Shown: one piece after another, positions 8,127-16,499 of the stretch
How positions within the stretch are numbered: the stretch's first letter is position 1
Layout: every line of letters begins with the position of its first letter
The notes under the pieces: model-generated
What the model saw: only the letters and a program-made list of their open reading frames with translations
The model's database searches: none
Told to the model about the DNA's origin: nothing
Source: Flavobacterium psychrophilum
Lineage (GTDB): Bacteria > Bacteroidota > Bacteroidia > Flavobacteriales > Flavobacteriaceae
Direction of reading: 5' to 3'
Assembly: GCA_022730285.1 (NCBI GenBank)
Contig: DZCQ01000003.1
Location: forward strand, 10,486 to 74,485
DNA: 64,000 bases
Position numbers and translations under genes: made by a program

Positions 8127-10970
8127 TTAATGTGCTGCTAACCAGTTTTTTCCAATGCCAATTTCAACTACCAACGGAACGTCCATTTGGAACGCATTTT
8201 CCATTTCAAATTTAATCATTGGTTTTATTCTTTCTAATTCGGAGTGATGAACATCAAAAACCAACTCATCGTGCACTTGCAACAACATTTTCGATTTCCA
8301 GTTTTCTGTTGTAAGCTTTTTATGAATATTAATCATTGCAATTTTAATAATATCGGCCGCAGAACCCTGAATTGGAGCATTTACGGCATTTCGTTCGGCA
8401 CCACTTTTGACCATAAAATTGGGAGAATTGATATCTTTTAAATAACGTCTTCGTCCTAAAACCGTTTGCACATAACCATTTTCACGAGCAAAATCGACTT
8501 GTGCCGACATAAATGCTTTTAGTTTTGGATAAGTAGTATAATACGCATCTATCAAATCGGCGGATTCTTTGCGAGAAAGTGCCGTTTGATTGGACAATCC
8601 AAAGGCTGAAACACCATAAATAATACCAAAATTAACGGTTTTAGCATTACTTCGTTGCTCTTTTGTAACTTCATCAAGTGGCACTCCAAAAACTTTTGCT
8701 GCAGTTGATATATGAATATCTTCGTTGTTTTGGAAAGCCGCAATCATATTGTCTTCGCCAGAAAGTGCGGCAATAATACGTAATTCTATTTGTGAATAAT
8801 CGGCAGAAAGTAAGGTGTAATTTTCGTCTCTAGCAATAAATGCTTTACGAATCAATCGTCCACGTTCGGTACGAATTGGAATGTTTTGCAAGTTTGGATT
8901 ATTAGAACTTAATCTTCCTGTTGCGGCAACGGTTTGCATATAATCAGTATGTACACGACCTGTTTTTTTATCGACTTGATTGGGCAAAGCATCAATATAA
9001 GTGCTTTGTAATTTGACCATTTGTCGCCAATCGAGAATATCTTTAACAATCTGATTATCATTGGCTAAATAGCTTAAAACTTCTTCGCCTGTGGCATATT
9101 GACCTGTTTTGGTCTTTTTTTGTTTGGCATCGCCAATTTTTAATTTATCAAATAAAACTTCGCCGAGTTGTTTTGGCGATGCTAAATTGAATTTTTCGCC
9201 AGCAGTTTCGTATATTTTTTGTTCTAATGTGTTGCTTTCTAAAGCCATTTCGCCCGACATTTCTTTTAAAAATGGAACGTCAAGATTAATTCCTTCTAGT
9301 TCCATTGTGACAAGTACCGAAATTAAAGGCATTTCTATTTCATCAAACAATTTTTTAGTTTCGGCTTTGTCTAGAATTGGACTGAAATTTTGTTTCAATT
9401 GATAGGTAATATCAGCATCTTCTGCGGCATATTCCTTAATATCTTCTAATGCAACATCACGCATTGATTTTTGATTTTTACCTTTTTTGCCAATTAAATT
9501 TTCAATCGGTTTAGGAGCATATTTTAAATAGGTTTCGCTCAAAACGTCCATATTATGACGCATATCTGGATTTATGAGATAATGAGCAATCATCGTATCG
9601 AACAATTTCCCTTTGATTTGAATGTCATAATGCGACAAAATTTTTAAATCATATTTGATGTTTTGACCAATTTTTTCGATGGTTTCATTTTCAAAAAATG
9701 GTTTGAATTTATCTATCAAAATTTGTGCTTCTTCTTGATTTTCTGGAAACGGAACATAAAATGCTTTTCCTTTTTCGTAAGCAAAAGAAATTCCTACCAA
9801 TTCGGCATTTAAAGCATCAATTCCTGTGGTTTCGGTATCAAAACAAACAGATTTTTGATTCGTTAAATTTTGCAAAAGCAACTTTACAGGCAAATCTCCT
9901 TGAATTATTTGGTAAAAATGTTCTGTGTTTTCTAGTGTTGCGTAATGAGAATTGTTCTTTATTTCACCACTTTCTTCATCCGAAAATCCGAATAAATCAA
10001 ATTGTTCGTCGTTTGTTTTTTTAACAATTTGCTTTTTACGTGTGGTTTGGCTTACACTGTTTTCTTCATTGTCGTTTTGATTGTCATTGCTATTGTATAA
10101 TTTGTCAAACTGAGTTTTCATTTGTCGAAATTCTAATTCTTGAAACAAAGCATCGGTTTTTTCAATGTCTGGTTTTGATAATTCAAAATTTTCGGCATTA
10201 AACTCAACTGGGCAATCGAGTAAAATTGTAGCTAGTTTTTTAGATAAAATTCCTTTGTCTTTATTGGCTTCAATTTTATCTTTTATAGCTCCTTTTAGTT
10301 GATGTGTGTTTGCCAAAAGGTTTTCCATCGAGCCATATTCTGCCAAAAATTTCTTTGCTGTTTTTTCTCCAACACCTGGCAAACCCGGAATATTATCGGC
10401 TGCATCGCCCATCATTCCTAGAAAATCAATTACTTGCAAGGGATTTGTAATTTCAAATTTTGCCAAAACTTCTGGAACTCCCCAAATTTCAATATCGTTG
10501 CCCATTCTGGCGGGTTTGTACATAAAAATATTTTCGGAAACCAATTGTGCAAAATCTTTGTCGGGTGTAACCATATAGACTTTATAATTTTCTTTTTCGG
10601 CTTGTTTTGCTAAGGTTCCAATCAAATCATCAGCCTCAAAACCAGCAACTTCTACAATTGGAATGTGCATTGCTTTGAGCAATTCTTGAATGTATGGGAC
10701 TGCAATTTTAATAGCATCTGGTGTTTCGTCACGATGTGCTTTGTATTCTTGATACATTTCGTAGCGATAATCACTCCCTCCTTTGTCGAAAGCAACGGCA
10801 AGATGGTCGGGCTTTTCTCGTTTAATAACATCCATCAAAGCATTCATAAAACCCATAATGGCCGAGGTATCCATTCCTTTCGAGTTGATTCTTGGGTTTT
10901 TGATAAAGGCAAAATAACCTCGAAAAATCAAGGCATAGGCATCGAGCAGAAATAAACGTTTTTGTGACAT
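8127..10970 (-). CDS. polA: DNA polymerase I
   Basis: 947 residues with all three PolA domains. The N-terminal 5'-3' flap nuclease (LLDAYALIFRGYFAF onward) spans roughly 1-290. A 3'-5' proofreading domain follows, with an intact catalytic DTE at 378-380, so proofreading is probably active. The family A polymerase domain contains the YSQIELRIIAALSG motif A, the O-helix region (RSNAKTVNFGIIYG) and VHDELV with H900-D901-E902 as motif C. It fills gaps in repair and removes Okazaki primers. The gene looks richer in G+C and in CGN arginine codons than its neighbours by eye. The methyltransferase lies 54 bases upstream and the prenyl synthase 13 bases downstream. Confidence 0.97.
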   Translation of the reverse strand: MSQKRLFLLDAYALIFRGYFAFIKNPRINSKGMDTSAIMGFMNALMDVIKREKPDHLAVAFDKGGSDYRYEMYQEYKAHRDETPDAIKIAVPYIQELLKAMHIPIVEVAGFEADDLIGTLAKQAEKENYKVYMVTPDKDFAQLVSENIFMYKPARMGNDIEIWGVPEVLAKFEITNPLQVIDFLGMMGDAADNIPGLPGVGEKTAKKFLAEYGSMENLLANTHQLKGAIKDKIEANKDKGILSKKLATILLDCPVEFNAENFELSKPDIEKTDALFQELEFRQMKTQFDKLYNSNDNQNDNEENSVSQTTRKKQIVKKTNDEQFDLFGFSDEESGEIKNNSHYATLENTEHFYQIIQGDLPVKLLLQNLTNQKSVCFDTETTGIDALNAELVGISFAYEKGKAFYVPFPENQEEAQILIDKFKPFFENETIEKIGQNIKYDLKILSHYDIQIKGKLFDTMIAHYLINPDMRHNMDVLSETYLKYAPKPIENLIGKKGKNQKSMRDVALEDIKEYAAEDADITYQLKQNFSPILDKAETKKLFDEIEMPLISVLVTMELEGINLDVPFLKEMSGEMALESNTLEQKIYETAGEKFNLASPKQLGEVLFDKLKIGDAKQKKTKTGQYATGEEVLSYLANDNQIVKDILDWRQMVKLQSTYIDALPNQVDKKTGRVHTDYMQTVAATGRLSSNNPNLQNIPIRTERGRLIRKAFIARDENYTLLSADYSQIELRIIAALSGEDNMIAAFQNNEDIHISTAAKVFGVPLDEVTKEQRSNAKTVNFGIIYGVSAFGLSNQTALSRKESADLIDAYYTTYPKLKAFMSAQVDFARENGYVQTVLGRRRYLKDINSPNFMVKSGAERNAVNAPIQGSAADIIKIAMINIHKKLTTENWKSKMLLQVHDELVFDVHHSELERIKPMIKFEMENAFQMDVPLVVEIGIGKNWLAAH

Positions 10971-11024
10971 TGGAAAATATTTGTAATAATTTTGTAAAAT
11001 TAATAATTTGTTTTTTAAATAAAG

Positions 11025-11732
11025 TTATACACAAGTCAATTTAGCTAAATAATCATAATGATTTCCTTCTTGAATTAGTTCGCATTGTAATTGATTATTT
11101 TTAGCTTTATTTTTTAATGTTTCAAAATCTAGATATAACCATGGAAATGTTTTTTCAGTTTCATTTTTATAATGAATTGTGAAATTTAATTCTCCATAAT
11201 ATTGTGTTTTATCCTTTTTTATTTCTTGAATATCTTCTTGATCATACATGTAAATAATGTCGGAGGAATCTAAAAGTATTTGCCCATTTGGGTTTAAAAG
11301 AGATTTCAATTTTTGAAGATATACGTCTGTTTGAAGGTAGGTTCCGAAGATTCCTGTTCCATTCATTAAAAGTAAAATGGTGTCAAATTTTTGATTGTTT
11401 AGTTCTAAAAGATTACAATTTAAAGCGTTTTTTACTCCTCTTAATTTGCAGCATTCTATAGCGTTTGCAGAGATGTCAATGGCAGTTATTTTGTAATTTT
11501 TATTTTCTTGAAGATATAAACTATGGCTTCCTGCTCCACAACCAACGTCTAGGATACTACCAAATGCAAGGTCTAATGCCTTTTGCTCTAGCTTTGGCAT
11601 GTTTGCAAATTCTCTAAACAAGTAAGAAACCTCCATGACATCTGGTTCAGAAATATTTGTTTCGGTTAGTAAATTTTCCGAAGTATTGTTTTGTTGAAAA
11701 TCTAGAATTGCTTTACCAAAAAGATCCTTCAT
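11025..11732 (-). CDS. class I SAM-dependent methyltransferase
   Basis: 235 residues with a Rossmann-type methyltransferase core: SAM-binding motif I ILDVGCGAGSHSLYLQ, then ITAIDIS with the acidic ribose-binding residue, then FDTILLLMNGTGIFG as motif IV. The target is unknown; small-molecule, protein or nucleic acid methylation are all possible. No membrane segment or signal is visible. It is read away from the cysteine-cluster gene, and its start is about 60 bases from that gene's start. Confidence 0.85.
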   Translation of the reverse strand: MKDLFGKAILDFQQNNTSENLLTETNISEPDVMEVSYLFREFANMPKLEQKALDLAFGSILDVGCGAGSHSLYLQENKNYKITAIDISANAIECCKLRGVKNALNCNLLELNNQKFDTILLLMNGTGIFGTYLQTDVYLQKLKSLLNPNGQILLDSSDIIYMYDQEDIQEIKKDKTQYYGELNFTIHYKNETEKTFPWLYLDFETLKNKAKNNQLQCELIQEGNHYDYLAKLTCV

Positions 11733-11795
11733 TTGTGTTTATTTATAGAAAGTTATTTGTTAATTTGTTCTTTTAAACTATTCCAAGCTATTATT

Positions 11796-12290
11796 ATGTC
11801 AAATTTTTTAGAAGAATTACAAAAACTTTCCAAAGATACACATATCCAAACAAAAAAATATTTGGATAAGTTAAAAAAAAAGCCTCCAAAAAATTTAGAT
11901 TATGTAATGCAAGAACTCCACGATGCTACATTTAAAAAAACAAATTGTTTAACTTGTGCAAATTGTTGCAAAACAACTGGCCCATTGTTTACACTTGCGG
12001 ATATAGAAAGAATAGCAAAATTTTTAAAACTAAAGCCACAACAGTTTATCGAAAAATATTTAAAAATTGATGAGGACAAAGATTTTGTACTTCAACAAGT
12101 GCCTTGTAGCTTTTTGGCTCAAGACAATACTTGTTTTATTTATGATGTTAGACCTAAGGCTTGTAAAGAATTTCCGCACACTGATAGAAAAAAAATTTAT
12201 CAAATTAATGATTTAACAATGAAAAATGTAGCCATTTGTCCTGCTGCATATCAAATTGTAGAGGAGATGAAAAAAAGAATCGTCTTATAA
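11796..12290 (+). CDS. YkgJ-type zinc/iron-chelating cysteine-cluster protein
   Basis: 164 residues. The core NCLTCANCCKTTGPLFTLADI with later CSF, C-F-IYDVRPKACKEFP and CP cysteines is the YkgJ (CxxCxxCC) cluster family, thought to bind a metal; its biological role is unknown. An upstream in-frame TTG at 11733 would add 21 hydrophobic residues not expected in this soluble family, so I place the start at ATG 11796 (MSNFLEEL). The gene diverges from the methyltransferase. Confidence 0.85.
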   Translation: MSNFLEELQKLSKDTHIQTKKYLDKLKKKPPKNLDYVMQELHDATFKKTNCLTCANCCKTTGPLFTLADIERIAKFLKLKPQQFIEKYLKIDEDKDFVLQQVPCSFLAQDNTCFIYDVRPKACKEFPHTDRKKIYQINDLTMKNVAICPAAYQIVEEMKKRIVL

Positions 12291-12349
12291 TTCTAGTTTC
12301 TTCTTTTATTAGTAGTTAATAAAATATTTAAAACCTTTCCTTATTAAAA

Positions 12350-12357
12350 TAACTTTG
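12350..12357 (+). promoter_or_regulatory. -7 element before the NTPase gene
   Basis: TAACTTTG matches TAnnTTTG; a second match, TATTTTTG, sits at 12360-12367. The start codon GTG follows at 12386, so a short leader is expected from either. Confidence 0.5.
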
Positions 12358-12385
12358 AGTATTTTTGAAAATTATTTTTTAAAAA

Positions 12386-12928
12386 GTGCATACAAAAAAA
12401 ATTATCGTAATTATAGGTGGTCCTGGTACTGGAAAAACAACAGTAATTGAAGAGTTAAGTAACCAAGGATATTGCTGCTATCCCGAAATATCTCGGGAAG
12501 TTACTCTTGAAGCAAAAAAACAAGGAATTGAACAGCTTTTTCTAGAAAAACCATTGCTTTTTAGCGAATTGCTACTGGAAGGCAGAAAAAAACAGTTTTT
12601 AAGTGCTTTACAAGAACCTGAATCTACCATTTTTTTAGACAGAGGAATACCCGATGTATTAGCATATATGCATTATATTGGAGATAGTTATCCTGCTTTT
12701 TTTGACACAACTTGCAAGGAATATACTTACAACAAAATATTTATTCTACCACCATGGAAAAACATTTATATAGCCGATAACGAGAGATATGAAAGCTACG
12801 AACAAGCAACATTAATTCATAATCATCTAGTAGATACCTATCAGAAGTACGGCTATAATTTGATAGAAGTCCCAAAAGATACTGTTTGCAAAAGAGTTGA
12901 TTTTATTCTTTCAGAATTAGAAAAATAA
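12386..12928 (+). CDS. small P-loop NTPase (AAA_28-like)
   Basis: 180 residues starting with a GTG codon. IIVIIGGPGTGKTT is a clear Walker A near the N-terminus, and STIFLDRGIPDVLAY is the second signature, as in kinase-like P-loop ATPases of the AAA_28 group. A lid-like EISREVTLEAK segment follows the P-loop. Such proteins resemble nucleoside or metabolite kinases, but no substrate can be read here. It lies 21 bases before recQ in the same direction and is probably on one transcript with it. No ATG exists near the P-loop, which supports GTG. Confidence 0.8.
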   Translation: MHTKKIIVIIGGPGTGKTTVIEELSNQGYCCYPEISREVTLEAKKQGIEQLFLEKPLLFSELLLEGRKKQFLSALQEPESTIFLDRGIPDVLAYMHYIGDSYPAFFDTTCKEYTYNKIFILPPWKNIYIADNERYESYEQATLIHNHLVDTYQKYGYNLIEVPKDTVCKRVDFILSELEK

Positions 12929-12949
12929 ATTCTATCAAACTTCATTTAA

Positions 12950-14845
12950 TTGAAAAATCTAATACAAATTTTAGAAAAATATTGGGGATATAAAAATTTC
13001 AGACCTGTACAAGATCAGATTATTAGTTCTGTACTTGCAGGAAAAGATACTTTTGGACTAATGCCAACTGGTGGCGGAAAATCTATCTGCTTTCAGATTC
13101 CAACACTAGCAAATGATGGATTGTGTTTGGTAATTTCGCCTCTAATAGCCTTAATGAAAGATCAAGTTGCCCAATTAGAAAAGCGTGGTATTAAAGCAAT
13201 TGCTTTAACAGGAGCAATACATTATAGCGATTTGCAAGTTCTTTTAGACAATTGCCAGTATGGTAAATACAAGTTTTTGTATATTTCGCCCGAAAGATTA
13301 GAACAAGATGGACTATTGGAACGATTACAACATCTTCCCATTTCTTTAATTGCCATAGATGAGGCGCATTGTGTTTCGCAATGGGGACATGATTTTAGAC
13401 CTTCCTATCTTAAAATTAAGAAGTTAAAAACAATTTTCCCAACCACTCCTTTTTTAGCACTTACGGCATCTGCAACTCCAATAGTGCAAAAAGAAATTTT
13501 AGATTTACTAGGATTAACAAACCCATCTGTTTTCACGAAATCGTTCGAAAGAGCAAATTTGGCTTATTTTGTAATTTCTACAGAAGATAAACTCTACAAA
13601 ATTCAGCAAATTTTGACAAAAAATGTAGAACCTGCAATTATTTATGTAAGAAGTAGAAAGGCATGTCATGAATATGCTTCAAATCTAGAAGCTTTAGGGC
13701 TAAAAACCACTTTTTATCATGCTGGTTTATCTGTTAAAGAGAAAGAAGTGAATATGCAGTCTTGGATGGAAAATAAGAAACAGGTAATTGTTGCCACTAG
13801 TGCTTTTGGAATGGGAATAGACAAACCAGATGTTAAATCGGTTATACATGTTCAATTGCCAGAAAATATGGAAGGTTATTATCAAGAAGCAGGAAGAGCA
13901 GGAAGAAATGGAGCGAGAGCATTTGCAATAATGCTTACTTCACCAAGTGATATTCAAGTTGCAAAAGCACAATTTATTACAGTTTTAGCAGATACTCCTT
14001 TCTTAAAAGATGTCTATATTAAATTATGCAACTATTTCCAAATAAGTCATGGAGAAGTAATTCCTGAGGAATTTTCATTCAATTTTAATCAATTTATTCA
14101 TCAATATTCTTTTCCTTCTATTAAAACATATAATGCTTTACAGTTTTTGGATAAACAAGGAATTATCAGTTTATCGCAAGAATATTCTCAAAAAACACAA
14201 ATACAATTTTTAGTAGAATCCAAAGAAATAATTAGATACATTAGCTTAAATCCATCTGATGAGTCTATCATTTCTACAATTTTACGCATGTATCCAGGCA
14301 TTTTTGAACTAAAAACAAATATAAATACCGCATTTATAGCCTCAAAAGTTGGCATCGAGGAGATCACCATTACAAACTTGCTTTCAAAATTAGACCAACT
14401 CCAGTTGCTTTCTTACAATTTTCAACGCAACGAATCAAAACTTTCGTTTCTTGTAATAAGAGATGATAATCGCACCATAAATGCCATTTCGAAGCATCTA
14501 GAAAAACAAAATTTATTTAAAAAAGAACAACTACAAAGTGTAATAGACTATGTAACTATTTCTAGATGCAAAAATAATTTGATTTTAGAGTACTTTGGAG
14601 AAATAAAAAAACAAGATTGTGGCATTTGTTCTTTTTGTGTTTCAAAGAAGAACAACACAATAAACCGAGAGGAATTGCAAAAAAACATTATTACCATTCT
14701 TAAAAAACAGGCAACTAGCTCTAAAAAATTAGTTGAGCAACTAAATATTCAAGAAAAAGAAGTTATTTTTGCAATTCAAAATTTAATAGAAAACAGCATT
14801 ATATTTGTAAACAACAAAAATGAATATGCTGTTTTAAAAAAATAA
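12950..14845 (+). CDS. recQ: ATP-dependent DNA helicase RecQ
   Basis: 631 residues, superfamily 2 helicase. The Q-motif region FRPVQDQII precedes Walker A MPTGGGKS (K44) and the DEAH box at 137-140, and the aromatic-rich loop (HCVSQWGHDFRP) couples ATP use to DNA binding. The second RecA lobe has ATSAFGMGIDKPDV and QEAGRAGRNG. A RQC zinc region with CGICSFC is present near residue 555, and a winged-helix tail follows. No clear HRDC domain is seen. RecQ unwinds DNA in recombination and fork repair. The start is TTG at 12950, since no ATG lies before the conserved YWGYKNFRPVQ segment. Confidence 0.95.
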   Translation: MKNLIQILEKYWGYKNFRPVQDQIISSVLAGKDTFGLMPTGGGKSICFQIPTLANDGLCLVISPLIALMKDQVAQLEKRGIKAIALTGAIHYSDLQVLLDNCQYGKYKFLYISPERLEQDGLLERLQHLPISLIAIDEAHCVSQWGHDFRPSYLKIKKLKTIFPTTPFLALTASATPIVQKEILDLLGLTNPSVFTKSFERANLAYFVISTEDKLYKIQQILTKNVEPAIIYVRSRKACHEYASNLEALGLKTTFYHAGLSVKEKEVNMQSWMENKKQVIVATSAFGMGIDKPDVKSVIHVQLPENMEGYYQEAGRAGRNGARAFAIMLTSPSDIQVAKAQFITVLADTPFLKDVYIKLCNYFQISHGEVIPEEFSFNFNQFIHQYSFPSIKTYNALQFLDKQGIISLSQEYSQKTQIQFLVESKEIIRYISLNPSDESIISTILRMYPGIFELKTNINTAFIASKVGIEEITITNLLSKLDQLQLLSYNFQRNESKLSFLVIRDDNRTINAISKHLEKQNLFKKEQLQSVIDYVTISRCKNNLILEYFGEIKKQDCGICSFCVSKKNNTINREELQKNIITILKKQATSSKKLVEQLNIQEKEVIFAIQNLIENSIIFVNNKNEYAVLKK

Positions 14846-14881
14846 AACCTCTATAGACTGGAAGTCCATAGATTTGACTTG

Positions 14882-14898
14882 GCAGACTTTCAGTCTGC
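14882..14898. repeat. short palindrome GCAGACT/AGTCTGC
   Basis: GCAGACT pairs with AGTCTGC around a 3-base loop in the recQ-fmt gap. A related AGACTGGAAGTC lies just before it. No T-run follows, so it does not look like a terminator. Confidence 0.5.
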
Positions 14899-14921
14899 AA
14901 GGTTGAAAAGTTAAATTTTTA

Positions 14922-14968
14922 ACACGAATTTCATAAATTAAATTTATATGAATTTGTGAAATTCGTGT
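14922..14968. repeat. inverted repeat with arms like dispersed flavobacterial repeats
   Basis: The 18-base arm at 14922-14939, beginning ACACGAATTTC, pairs with 14951-14968, which ends GAAATTCGTGT, with one mismatch and an 11-base loop. It lies between recQ and fmt and codes for nothing. The ACACGAAT wording resembles short repeats scattered through flavobacterial intergenic DNA. Confidence 0.65.
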
Positions 14969-15020
14969 CAGATTTTTTAGAACCTGAAAGGGAAATGCAC
15001 TAAAAGTGCATGGTTTTAAC

Positions 15021-15028
15021 TATTTTTG
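15021..15028 (+). promoter_or_regulatory. -7 element before fmt
   Basis: TATTTTTG matches TAnnTTTG. It lies inside an upstream in-frame extension from 15010, so a start at 15058 is the one that fits this promoter. Confidence 0.5.
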
Positions 15029-15057
15029 CGACCAATAAAATCACTATAAACAATAAA

Positions 15058-16008
15058 ATGAATAAACTACGAATTGTTTTTATGGGAACTCCAGATTTTG
15101 CCGTTGGAATTCTAGATGCAATAATAAAACAAGGAATACATCAAGTTGTAGGAGTAATTACAGCAGCCGACAAACCAGCTGGTAGAGGACAAAAAATAAT
15201 TTTTTCGGCTGTTAAAGAATATTCTCTACTACACAACCTCCCATTATTACAACCGACTAATTTAAAAGACAATACTTTTTTAGAAGAATTAAAAAGTTTA
15301 AATGCTAATTTGCAAGTTGTTGTTGCTTTTCGGATGCTCCCAACTGCTGTTTGGGAAATGCCAAATTTAGGAACATTTAATTTACACGCCTCCTTGTTAC
15401 CTAATTATAGAGGTGCAGCACCTATTAATTGGGCTATAATCAATGGCGAAACACAAACAGGTGTAACTACATTTTTTATTGATGACAAGATAGACACAGG
15501 AGCAATGATTCTTAGTAAATCCATTGATATAAATCCTGATGAAAATGCTGAGGAGTTGCATGACAAACTAATGGTCTTGGGCAGCAAAACTGTTTTAGAA
15601 ACGCTTGATTTAATTTGTAATAATGATGTAAAAACAATTGTTCAAAGCGAATCTACACAAATAAAGCAAGCTCCGAAATTAAACAAAGAAAATTGTAAAA
15701 TCGATTTTAACAAAAAAGGAATAGAAATTTATAATTTGATAAGAGGACTAAGTCCGTATCCCGTGGCATGGTGTTTTATCATAAATAACAAACAAGAATT
15801 TACAGTTAAAATATACGATGCCAGTTTTGAAGCAATACACCATTCAGATAGTATTGGCAAAATAATTACTTCCAAAAAAGAATTAAAAATTGCAGTTTTA
15901 GATGGATATATTCAGGTAGGAACAGTCCAATTTCCAGGAAAAAAGAGAATGGCTGTACAAGAATTACTCAACGGAATGCAATTCCTAGAAGACGCAATGG
16001 CTTATTAA
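15058..16008 (+). CDS. fmt: methionyl-tRNA formyltransferase
   Basis: 316 residues. VFMGTPDFAVGIL at the N-terminus and NLHASLLPNYRGAAPINW with catalytic H110 are the signatures of the formyltransferase domain, which moves a formyl group from 10-formyl-tetrahydrofolate to initiator Met-tRNA. The C-terminal region with LNKENCKIDFN, IYNLIRGLSPYPVAW and a short OB-like domain binds the tRNA. An in-frame ATG at 15010 would add 16 residues and place the start upstream of the TATTTTTG element, so I take ATG 15058. The HU gene follows 157 bases later with its own promoter. Confidence 0.95.
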   Translation: MNKLRIVFMGTPDFAVGILDAIIKQGIHQVVGVITAADKPAGRGQKIIFSAVKEYSLLHNLPLLQPTNLKDNTFLEELKSLNANLQVVVAFRMLPTAVWEMPNLGTFNLHASLLPNYRGAAPINWAIINGETQTGVTTFFIDDKIDTGAMILSKSIDINPDENAEELHDKLMVLGSKTVLETLDLICNNDVKTIVQSESTQIKQAPKLNKENCKIDFNKKGIEIYNLIRGLSPYPVAWCFIINNKQEFTVKIYDASFEAIHHSDSIGKIITSKKELKIAVLDGYIQVGTVQFPGKKRMAVQELLNGMQFLEDAMAY

Positions 16009-16091
16009 TGTTAAATAACACTTGTGAAATTAGCACTTTATAAACAATTTATAAAAGTTATTAACAAAAACATCGATAATTAGCACAAATA

Positions 16092-16122
16092 GTTGTGGGG
16101 ATTATAAATCCAATTAAATTTG
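16092..16122 (+). promoter_or_regulatory. promoter of the HU gene
   Basis: GTTG at 16092-16095 and TAAATTTG at 16115-16122 are 19 bases apart, a good Bacteroidetes promoter. An imperfect palindrome GGATT-ATA-AATCC (16098-16110) lies between the two elements and could be a binding site. Confidence 0.7.
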
Positions 16123-16165
16123 TATTTACAAGTTAAATATTAACCAAACTAATAATACAATTATT

Positions 16166-16441
16166 ATGAACAAATCAGAATTAATCGATGCTATTGCTGC
16201 AGATGCAGGAATTACAAAAGCTGCTGCAAAATTAGCTTTAGAATCATTTTTAGGAAATGTAGAAGGAACTTTACAAAAAGGTGGAAAAGTTTCTTTAGTA
16301 GGTTTTGGATCTTGGTCTGTAACTAAAAGAGAAGCAAGAGACGGAAGAAACCCACAAACAGGAGCAACTATCAAAATTGCATCTAAAAACGTTGTTAAAT
16401 TCAAATCTGGTGCTGATTTAGACGCATCTGTAAACAAATAA
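16166..16441 (+). CDS. HU-family DNA-binding protein
   Basis: 91 residues, the standard HU length. MNKSELIDAIAADAGITK forms the helical dimer part, and SLVGFGSWSVTKREARDGRNPQTG is the signature entering the beta-arm that wraps DNA. HU bends DNA and compacts the nucleoid. It is a single-gene unit with its own promoter (16092-16122) and a strong terminator (16470-16498). Codon use is biased to frequent codons, as in a highly expressed gene. Confidence 0.97.
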   Translation: MNKSELIDAIAADAGITKAAAKLALESFLGNVEGTLQKGGKVSLVGFGSWSVTKREARDGRNPQTGATIKIASKNVVKFKSGADLDASVNK

Positions 16442-16469
16442 TTATTTAGTTTACACAATAAATTAAAAT

Positions 16470-16498
16470 AAAAGCCAGTTAAATAAACTGGCTTTTTT
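16470..16498. terminator. bidirectional terminator between HU and murF
   Basis: AAAAGCCAGTT (16470-16480) pairs perfectly with AACTGGCTTTT (16486-16496) around a 5-base loop, with T-runs in both directions. It serves the HU gene and the convergent murF, whose stop is at 16500. Confidence 0.92.
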
Positions 16499-16499
16499 C

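Noticed and set aside
9725..10024. Plus-strand open frames across polA (and similar shadows in other minus-strand genes)
   Set aside because: They lie fully inside well-supported genes on the other strand and encode nothing recognisable.
11733..11795. 21-residue N-terminal extension of the cysteine-cluster protein
   Set aside because: It starts with TTG, is hydrophobic and unlike the soluble family; the ATG at 11796 fits better.
15010..15057. 16-residue N-terminal extension of Fmt
   Set aside because: It overlaps the probable promoter element and Fmt normally begins just before the FMGTPDFA segment.
16098..16110. GGATT-ATA-AATCC palindrome as a separate operator call
   Set aside because: Too short and AT-rich to support beyond a note in the HU promoter.
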